This document shows, one piece after another, positions 58,157 to 64,000 of a DNA stretch of 64,000 nt. The stretch comes from Lactuca virosa. Taxonomy: Eukaryota > Streptophyta > Magnoliopsida > Asterales > Asteraceae. A program made the translations under genes and the position numbers. The notes beneath the pieces are model-generated. The model was not told the origin of the DNA, did not search any database, and was given only the letters and a program-made list of their open reading frames with translations. The number at the start of each line of letters is the position of its first letter. Position 1 is the stretch's first letter. The DNA lies in assembly GCA_928212115.1 (NCBI GenBank), contig CAKMRJ010005523.1, positions 136,770,347-136,834,346 on the forward strand. The letters are read 5' to 3'.

Positions 58157-59244
58157 TCAAACCCTGGCCCTTGGGACTCCAGTTGTCCTTTGTCTTCCAT
58201 CCGGTAACCACCAAGCTAAAGGTGTCGGATCCAAGACCATCCCATCCGCTATCAGAGGAAAATCAACCTTATTATGGTATGGTTGACTGCAAATGAAACA
58301 TACTCTTGACTCCCTATAACTATAGTCCCGAGTGTAGTGACCCTCCTCACCGTATCTGTAACACCCAGAAACCAGCACACGACAACTACCCCGATGAGTC
58401 CGACCACACCTGCCGCAAAATCCACGAGTCACTCGGTCTCCTGACTGAATTTTCGATACCTTGGCCTTTTTTTACTGCTGATGATGCATGACTCTGATCC
58501 TACTTCCTCTTCCGCTGCTAGGTCTCTAGCTCCAACTCTCTTTCCCTGGCTACCTCCACCAAATCGGAAAGAGTCTTATAACTCAACATACATATGTGCC
58601 CCCGGACCCACCCAATCAACATGACATGGTAGTGAGTTATACTCATCTCTTCCGAATCCGCATACTGAGCGCAAAGCAACACTCTTTCTTTGAACTTGGC
58701 GGTGATCTCAACCACTGTCTCCGTGGTTTGCTTTAGTGCCAAAAACTCTCAAGCCAGCTATTGAACCTCAATCGTCGGTGTAAATTCTTTCTTGAATCTG
58801 GTGAAAAAATCCTCCAAGACATAGACTCGACCGCATCAGGTTCGAGGCCCTGGACAACCTCATTCCACCAATCTTTAGCTTCATCGCGCAAGAGACACTC
58901 TGCAAATCTAACTTTAGCCTTGGCTGGACAAAATCTTGCGCGAAAGGCACTCTCCACATCTGTAATCCAATGTATACTGGTGATAGGCTCCCTCTCCCCA
59001 AAGAAACAAGGAGCTCACAAGCATCAAACTCCCTGAAGGTAACCTCCCGAGTCTTGAGTCGACCGATCTCCAAATCAGCCCGAAGAACCCTAAACCGCCC
59101 GTCCATCACTGAAATCAACTCTTACCTAACATAATAATTCAAACCAAGCGAATGCTCACTCAAGAACCTCGAAATCTCTGCAACGATGAATTCACTAACA
59201 TCCCTCTCACTCAGATCTGAATCTCCAACACGGAAGGTTGCCAT
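58157..59244 (-). pseudogene. gag: Gypsy-D gag, broken
   Basis: From an ATG at 59244-59242 (MATFRVGDSD) through a capsid region with FRARFCPAKAKVRFAECLL and DEAKDWWNEVV to two knuckle-like motifs near 58250-58400 (CYRYGEEGHYTRD, CFICSQPYHNKVD), in which Cys residues of CCHC are changed to Tyr or Phe. Several frameshifts and stops (for example near 58740, 58960 and 59120). The retrotrans_gag fold of Ty3/gypsy elements is recognisable. It would package RNA but is clearly inactive. Confidence 0.82.
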
Positions 59245-59377
59245 ACTGAATCTAAAAGATATCGAAGCACATCAAAATCAATGCACAGTGCAAAACTACA
59301 CTGTAACAATTACGACTTTTGGCACCGATCATTATTAACGAAAAGTGGCCAACATCAAGTTTAATAAGATTAATACG

Positions 59378-59378
<1 letters not shown>

Positions 59379-59427
<49 letters not shown>
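59379..59427. repeat. (TA)n microsatellite in Gypsy-C LTR
   Basis: About 49 bp of pure TA dinucleotide. Confidence 0.97.
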
Positions 59428-59429
<2 letters not shown>

Positions 59430-59944
59430 ACATATGATAAAAATATAAAGTTTCGTATAAAGATAAATAGTAAAAATCAACCAAATCGTCCGTACGTCGT
59501 TAAAATTAGTGCGCCGAAACATATATATGTTATTATATATTTGGAAAGTACGCATAATCCCGATCCCTAAAAATATAAATTTTATGAAAATCCGAATTCA
59601 TATGTAGGAGATATAAATTTTATAAAATATAAAAATTAGCCGCGTAGTTAAAAACTATTAACGTCAAACGCTACTGAGAGAATGGTTGGCTTTTGGGTAA
59701 AGTCACCAAAAGGAAAATCGTACTCGTAAAATGAACACCAAATTCGGAGTGCGTACGAGAAAGTTATGATTTTTATAAAATCATTAAATCATTTAAAAAT
59801 AAGTGCTAAAAATAAAAATCAGAATTAGCCAATACAACCTAAAGGAAAGTTGTAGTACCCGTTGATAGCTACGTGTGGATATAAAGAACGTCGAAAATGG
59901 AGTTCATCTGAAGGAGATACGAAATTTTGAAGTTTTGCGAGAAG

Positions 59945-60083
59945 CGTCCGGCGCAAGAGGTACGTGCGACGCACATGTGCTTCTAGAAGGAGGTACGATG
60001 CACCAGCAGGAAATGAACACGTGTCAGGAAAGCAATGAAGCTACGTCGCAAGGGCGCGATGCACACCTCCCTTGCGCGGCGCA
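59945..60083. repeat. Five CGNCG-type palindromes upstream of the Gypsy-C TATA box
   Basis: Centres near 59950, 59969, 59998, 60059 and 60078. Two pairs are 19 bp apart (59950/59969 and 60059/60078). The best is GTGCGACGCAC (59964-59974), a perfect 5+1+5 palindrome; TGCGCGGCGCA (60073-60083) is nearly so. The other three are degenerate. Confidence 0.8.
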
Positions 60084-60092
60084 CACTCTTAG

Positions 60093-60100
60093 TATAAATA
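60093..60100 (+). promoter_or_regulatory. Gypsy-C TATA box
   Basis: TATAAATA 15 bp after the centre of the last palindrome and followed by GAGTCTGCTGCTGC. Confidence 0.75.
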
Positions 60101-61230
60101 GAGTCTGCTGCTGCTCATTTGTTCCTCACTCTAATCTGTTTCCTTTCTCTCGTTCTCTATTTCAAAATTCATTTCTAAAATCTTAGAAAAGTTATTATTT
60201 ATGCATTTTAGCTATTAGTAAGTATACTCTCGAGTCCGGTTAATCCTGAGGCGATCTTCGGGTCTAGAGTCCCGATTCAACCCTACTTTAGTGGTTTCAC
60301 ACTTTACAAGTGAGTTCACGACCTCTTTTTCTGTCGTTTTATAAAATATAGGGGGGAATGCATGCTTATCAAATGATTTTATAAAAATGTTTTTGTTATA
60401 AATATCAAATCATTTTATTAAGCTAGATTACTTAGGATAACGTAGCTATAAATACTATGCCTAGTTGGAAGCTATGATATTGTGCCTAAGACTTATGATA
60501 GTATAAGTAATAGATAATACCTAGATGTTATAAGTAAAATGCCTTAGGATAGTATAACTATAGATACTATGCCTAGATTTAAGCTATGATCTGTGTCTAA
60601 AAGATATGATTCTCGATAATATAGGATTAAGTATTACATAGATGTTATAATGGTCAAATCCCAAGGAAACTATAAGTACCAAGGAGTTATGTTGGACAAG
60701 ATTTAGGATATGCATTGTACTTAATTGTTACGCTGCCCAAATATCCTGTTAAAATAACCATAATTAGGGTATATATATGACAATTTATATATATAATATA
60801 ATTATCAAATACATATATATACGATAACAACTATATATATATATATATATACACAGAGATCATTTGATGATATATACTCGGAAGAGGTATATACAAAGAT
60901 ATATATATAGATATATATATATATATAAGGGTAATTATGATAAAAATAAAATATTAAAAGATAAAAGATAAATACCTAAGGTTAATGCGTTAGTGAGTTG
61001 ATAATTCATCCGAAAGCCTCGATTAAATTTGGCATTTGCCCAATACCTATAATTGTTAATCCTGCGAGAGCCTGAAAATGTCGATTAAGGGGACTCACGG
61101 TAGTACATTAGATCACCTTAGAATATAGTCGATTTTAGTTGCTCATGGTAATACAGTAAAATCACCTTAGAGCTTAGATTACCATTAGGGACGCCTGGAA
61201 TGGTAATTAAAATACGTTAGGATCGTAAAT

Positions 61231-61356
61231 TAGGATTAATAAATGATATCCTAATAAGATAAAAGATAGGATCGTTAGATATCCTAAAAAGATATGAAAT
61301 TAGGATTAATAGATGATATCCTAATAAGATAAAAGATAGGATCGTTAGATATCCTT
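61231..61356. repeat. 70-bp tandem duplication with TAGGAT/ATCCTA hairpins
   Basis: Two copies starting at 61231 and 61301. Each holds two hairpins with arms TAGGAT and ATCCTA around different loops (61231-61253 and 61267-61286 in the first copy). Confidence 0.9.
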
Positions 61357-61786
61357 AAAAGATAGAAATCTAGGTTAATAAAATATTTAAGAAATGTTTT
61401 TCTCAAAGAAAAAGGATTCTTAAAAGCTACCCAAAAACGAAAACTCTAAAAACCCGTGAGCTCACCAACATTACGTTGATGTTTTCAAAACCGCATGTAT
61501 TCCTAGGAAGCCGTGAGATGGAAGCCTACACTCCCGAAATCAACAACTGATTAAGGAAGCAACTAGGAAACCCCTGTAGTTTATCGTTCATGTCTATCTG
61601 TTAGGACACATTTCTGTAATAAGAACCCCAAAAATCCGATGTAACGTTTTATCTATAAATAAAATAGATGTTTATGTTACATATTCTGTTTTGTACTGTT
61701 CAATATATGTTCAAGGACTAAGAATCAACATCCCTACGTCACACTGCATGGCGTTTTTGCCGACGCCTGGGTAGGGTGTGACAGAT

Positions 61787-61799
61787 TGGTATCAGAGCT
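61787..61799 (+). promoter_or_regulatory. Gypsy-C primer binding site
   Basis: TGGTATCAGAGCT just after the LTR end. Confidence 0.9.
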
Positions 61800-63044
61800 T
61801 TGGCTATAGCGAACTAGTACTTCCTTAGGAAATACGACTATAGCCTAGGGATTTATACTCTGATTAGGTTTGTCCTCAAACCTACAAATAAAAAGTATTA
61901 ATATTAATTATCCTACTGGCGGATCATCTATGGGGAAAAGTGTCTATGCTGGAAATTGTCGCTTTGGGTTGCTGGATTTCAGAACAGCTATACGCCAAAA
62001 TGGTCATGCTCTCCGACTTTTTCCTACCTGGTTGATCCATATGGTATGGTCTAGAAGTACAAATCATAAATTAATAAAACTAAATCTCTCGATGAGAAAG
62101 CCCGATAAAGCCTATAGAAGCCCAAACTCAAGAGTTTAGGTCAAATACGATATATGAGATTAGCATAATATATTGGCCGAACCACGACTCGACATAGACT
62201 GTACACCTATGCTTAGAACTGGTTGGAGTGATATACATCTAGACTTGGATATTGTAACTGATAGACTAGACTCTCGAGGATCCTATAGAACCTAAAAAAC
62301 CCGAGGACTCAAACATCACTATCTAGGGAAGATATCATGGTCGCCGCATGAGAATGGCAGATCTGGGAAATAGGGTAATGAAACCATTTCCAGAGATAGA
62401 TCAAGTTGGGCCATCCTCTCTTAAAGCCTAGGATACCCATTTCCCTGATTTTTCCCATACCTCTATTTTCCCTTAAAACCCCCCAATGAGTAACCTCTTA
62501 AGAAGAGTGAATCCTCAGGAGCAACTAGAGAGCCATCCGAATCGTCATAAGTTCCCTCCAAGGAACCCTTGTAGTTCTTTAAGGAGGACGATCCTGCTGA
62601 GGAGGGGACAAATTCCACTGGGGAAGGAGATAAAATTCTTGCAGTAGGAGAATAAAAGGACTACTAAGGAAAGTAGTCAAGTATTACTCTGGAAAGAAGC
62701 CATGGAAGGAAAAACTAGAGTCTATCATTAAGGAATAGACTCCGGTCATTTCAAATTCTTCATGAAGTCCCCAGTGAACCAATACCATTTACATAACCAA
62801 TGATGAGTTGGGAATCATCTAAGGAAAGCAACAGAATTTAAAGCTTAAAGAAGGATCTAGGTGTAGGATAAGCCAACTAAGCCCTAAGGTTTTGAATCCC
62901 AGTGTAGTATCCTTGCCACTGCTTTAGAAAATAATCTCTTTGTCATATCAAAGTTTTCGTTCCTAACCTAAATCTTCTTGTGATACTCATGCATTTGTTC
63001 CTTGATTAACTTCCTCTTTTTATGTCGACTATAGAGTTCCAAAC
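61800..63044 (+). other. Gypsy-C leader
   Basis: About 1.25 kb between primer site and gag. An 89-codon open stretch at 61870-62139 has no recognisable motif. I see nothing else. Confidence 0.6.
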
Positions 63045-64000
63045 ATGCCTCAAAGGAGAGTCACTAGGAAGAACCCCGAATCACGACGCAATCTTGACCA
63101 AGTAGCCATCGAAGCAATGATTGACCAAAGGGTCTCCGATGCCCAAGCTAATCGGAATGTTGAATCCGAACAAGGAAGATGAACCAGAGGAGATAGTACT
63201 TGGGGTGGTAATGGAAGCCACCCAAGAGCATGTACTTATAAAGAGTTCATGGGTTGCAAGCCCAAACCCTTCTTAGGAAATGAAGGAGTAGTAGGAATGA
63301 CTCGTTGGATTGAGAAGATGGAGTCAGTATTTGAGATTAGCTTCTGCGCTGAAGATTGCAAAGTTAGGTTTGCTACCTGTACCTTCGAGGCCGCAACATT
63401 GTCATGGTGGAATGGTCATACCAAAACCATGGGAATTAGTGCAGCCAATGACATCTCCTAGAACGATCTATAGAAACTCGTAATTGAAGATTATTGTCCC
63501 AGAGAAGAGACACAAAAGCTAGAAAAGGAGCTCTGGAATCTTACCATGCAAGATACAGACATTGCAGCTTATACCAGTCGCTTTAATGATCTCTTCATCT
63601 TCTGTCCCATTTTTGTCACCCCAAAATACAAGAAAGTAGAAAGGTGCGTATGGGGTTTAGTTCAGCCTATCCAAGGACTGGTTACGGCTTCCAGGCCAAC
63701 TACTTACGATAGTGCCAAGAACTTGGCCTTTACCCTGACCAATCAGGTAATCCGCTAGGGCACCATGGTTATAAACTCTGATCTCCCAAGATCAGAAAAT
63801 AGCAAAAGAAAGCCTGATGAATATTCAGAGCAAGAATCATGGAAGAAGCGAAACTTAGGGAATGTCTTTGTAGCAAACATTCCGTCACCCACACCTTTAA
63901 GGCAGTATGCATGAGATCTTCCGGTATACAATAAGTGCAACTACCATCACGTGGGTGCATGTAGAGATTTAATATGTGATAACTATGGAAAGAAGGGCAA
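63045..64000 (+). pseudogene. gag: Gypsy-C gag, partial, with in-frame stops
   Basis: Frame from the ATG at 63045 (MPQRRVTRKN) with stops at 63180-63182, 63459-63461, 63471-63473 and 63756-63758, all in one frame without indels. The capsid region reads YKEFMGCKPKPFLGNEGVV, then WIEKMESVFEISFCAEDCK and AATLSWWNGH, typical of plant Ty3/gypsy gag. A zinc finger with CNYHHVGACRDLICDN begins at about 63935 and the window ends inside it. The stops are of the kind produced by C-to-T change at methylated sites. Confidence 0.85.

Larger units (their letters stand above)
59302..61783 (+). repeat. Gypsy-C 5' LTR
   Basis: 2482 bp. Contains a (TA)n run (59379-59427), GTGCGACGCAC-type palindromes (59945-60083), TATAAATA (60093-60100), several short AT-rich tandem repeats (60430-60600 and 61090-61170) and a 70-bp duplication with hairpins (61231-61356). 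Confidence 0.87.
59302..64000 (+). mobile_element. Gypsy-C: 5' part of a gypsy element running off the window
   Basis: 2482-bp LTR (TGTAACAATTACG to GGGTGTGACA), primer site, 1.2-kb leader and gag. It inserted 58 bp upstream of the Gypsy-D gag start in opposite orientation. The five bases before it are TACAC; the partner duplication is outside the window. Gag has several stops, so the copy is probably dead. Confidence 0.88.

Noticed and set aside
61870..62139. 89-codon frame in the Gypsy-C leader
   Set aside because: No motif and no coding bias that I can see; leaders of this length often contain chance frames.

Overview
This window is plant nuclear DNA made almost entirely of nested LTR retrotransposons. 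I see no host gene, tRNA or rRNA gene. Copia and chromodomain-gypsy proteins, the tRNA-Met type primer site TGGTATCAGAGC and repeated ACTCGNCGAGT words suggest a eudicot, probably Asteraceae and perhaps lettuce (Lactuca). The species guess is inference.

Layout. 1-3671: the 5' part of a minus-strand Copia (Copia-1) with its LTR at 3024-3671. 3672-5505: AT-rich sequence and a decayed plus-strand Copia pol. About 5506-6164 and 54949-59301: pieces of a decayed minus-strand gypsy (Gypsy-D). 6165-54943: a plus-strand Copia (Copia-A) split by later insertions, with 301-bp LTRs and a CTTGG target duplication, spanning 48.8 kb. 12203-47251: a minus-strand tandem array of a chromodomain gypsy (Gypsy-T) inside Copia-A, with three LTRs, two complete internal regions and one truncated one. 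19253-27079 and 34292-42119: two Copia-B copies, each at the same site in the gypsy pol. 48650-50358: a solo gypsy LTR with a TTCTG target duplication, also inside Copia-A. 59302-64000: a plus-strand gypsy (Gypsy-C) running off the window.

History read from the sequence. Gypsy-D was hit by Copia-A. Copia-A was hit by Gypsy-T and by the solo-LTR element. Gypsy-T was hit by Copia-B. The Gypsy-T unit carrying Copia-B was then duplicated in tandem with a period of about 15.04 kb. A deletion at about 12203 joined Copia-A reverse transcriptase to Gypsy-T reverse transcriptase on the opposite strand. All large coding regions carry stops or frameshifts, so nothing here looks autonomous. The Copia-B copies are the least damaged.

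The most unusual signal is non-coding. Four different gypsy LTRs and the Copia-B leader carry 11-bp palindromes of the form NNNCG-N-CGNNN. The outer bases differ by element: ACTCG/CGAGT, GTGCG/CGCAC or CCACG/CGTGG. They are paired at a fixed 19-22 bp centre to centre and in the gypsy LTRs sit just upstream of a TATA-like box. Further downstream the same LTRs carry arrays of short hairpins, and in several the loop is constant while the two arms change together.
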